5,319 nucleotides of DNA from a bacterium (GTDB lineage Bacteria > Auribacterota > UBA3054 > B51-G9): the NCBI GenBank assembly GCA_029933535.1, contig JAOZNZ010000260.1, forward strand, positions 1 to 5,319. Reading direction: 5' to 3'. Every line of letters begins with the position of its first letter. The stretch's first letter is position 1. A program made the translations under genes and the position numbers. Under the pieces are notes generated by a model. It saw only the letters and a program-made list of their open reading frames with translations, was not told where the DNA came from and did no database searches. Positions 5,214 through 5,319 of the stretch are shown piece by piece.

Positions 5214-5319
5214 TTAAATAAATTTCTTTAAAGGTTCAAAAAATTCTTCAGCGGGAATAATACTATTTACTTTTCCTATGCCGGATCCTACCATAAATAA
5301 TCCTCCATCAGTATCGCCG
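5214..5319 (-). CDS. C-terminal end of a nitronate monooxygenase / FabK-like flavoprotein (5' end outside window)
   Basis: Only the last 34 codons and a TAA stop (5216-5214) are present. The residues GDTDGGLFMVGSGIG followed by IIPAEEFFEPL match the typical C-terminus of the PF03060 family (GDxxxGxxxxGQxxGxxxxIxPxxEI), FMN-dependent TIM-barrel enzymes including nitronate monooxygenases and the enoyl-ACP reductase FabK. The fragment lacks the catalytic and FMN-binding centre, so activity cannot be told. It ends 17 bp before the MaoC start, with an SD between, so the two are very probably one operon. A FabK-type enoyl reductase next to an R-hydratase would make metabolic sense, but nitronate monooxygenase is equally possible. 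Confidence 0.6.
   Translation of the reverse strand, partial: GDTDGGLFMVGSGIGKVNSIIPAEEFFEPLKKFI

Overview
The window is about 5.3 kb of AT-rich bacterial DNA in which every supportable gene lies on the minus strand, so biological order runs from high to low coordinates. No rRNA, tRNA or CRISPR was seen. The organism is uncertain. Low G+C, a bacterial sn-glycerol-1-phosphate dehydrogenase-like gene, an M42 peptidase and GTTATTC-type microsatellites would suit a member of the Fibrobacteres-Chlorobi-Bacteroidetes group (for example an Ignavibacteria-like lineage), but this is inference. Two genes carry clear AAGGAG/GAGG ribosome binding sites, so it is not a typical SD-poor Bacteroidetes.

Region A (5319-3408) is a compact operon. 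It holds the C-terminal end of a nitronate monooxygenase/FabK-like flavoenzyme, a MaoC-type hotdog hydratase with a TTG start and strong SD, and an EgsA/AraM-like glycerol-1-phosphate dehydrogenase whose SD lies inside the end of the MaoC gene. Together they suggest acyl or isoprenoid-ether lipid metabolism, though no pathway is proven.

Region B (about 3300-2050) looks like inserted mobile cassettes. A near-consensus sigma70 promoter (3291-3263) reads into a GTTAAGC core-like box (3252-3246). This is followed by a small UPF0718-type permease gene, a 60-bp integron attC-like site (2768-2709), a lipoprotein gene, and a decayed or half attC-like sequence (2083-2052). No integrase is present, so this resembles an integrase-less attC cluster or cassettes inserted at a secondary site.

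Region C (2103-1544) has no intact gene. It contains a truncated DUF2283-like start with a good SD (2018-1920), a 147-bp MITE-like element with perfect 15-bp terminal inverted repeats and a GC-rich internal hairpin (1850-1704), and a probable promoter for the next gene (1621-1592).

Region D (1543-1) holds a HIT-family Ap4A phosphorylase/hydrolase-like gene and an M42 aminopeptidase gene that runs off the window. The two are separated by a heptanucleotide tandem repeat (991-1025). Regions A and D look like ordinary chromosome; B and C look like accessory DNA inserted between them.
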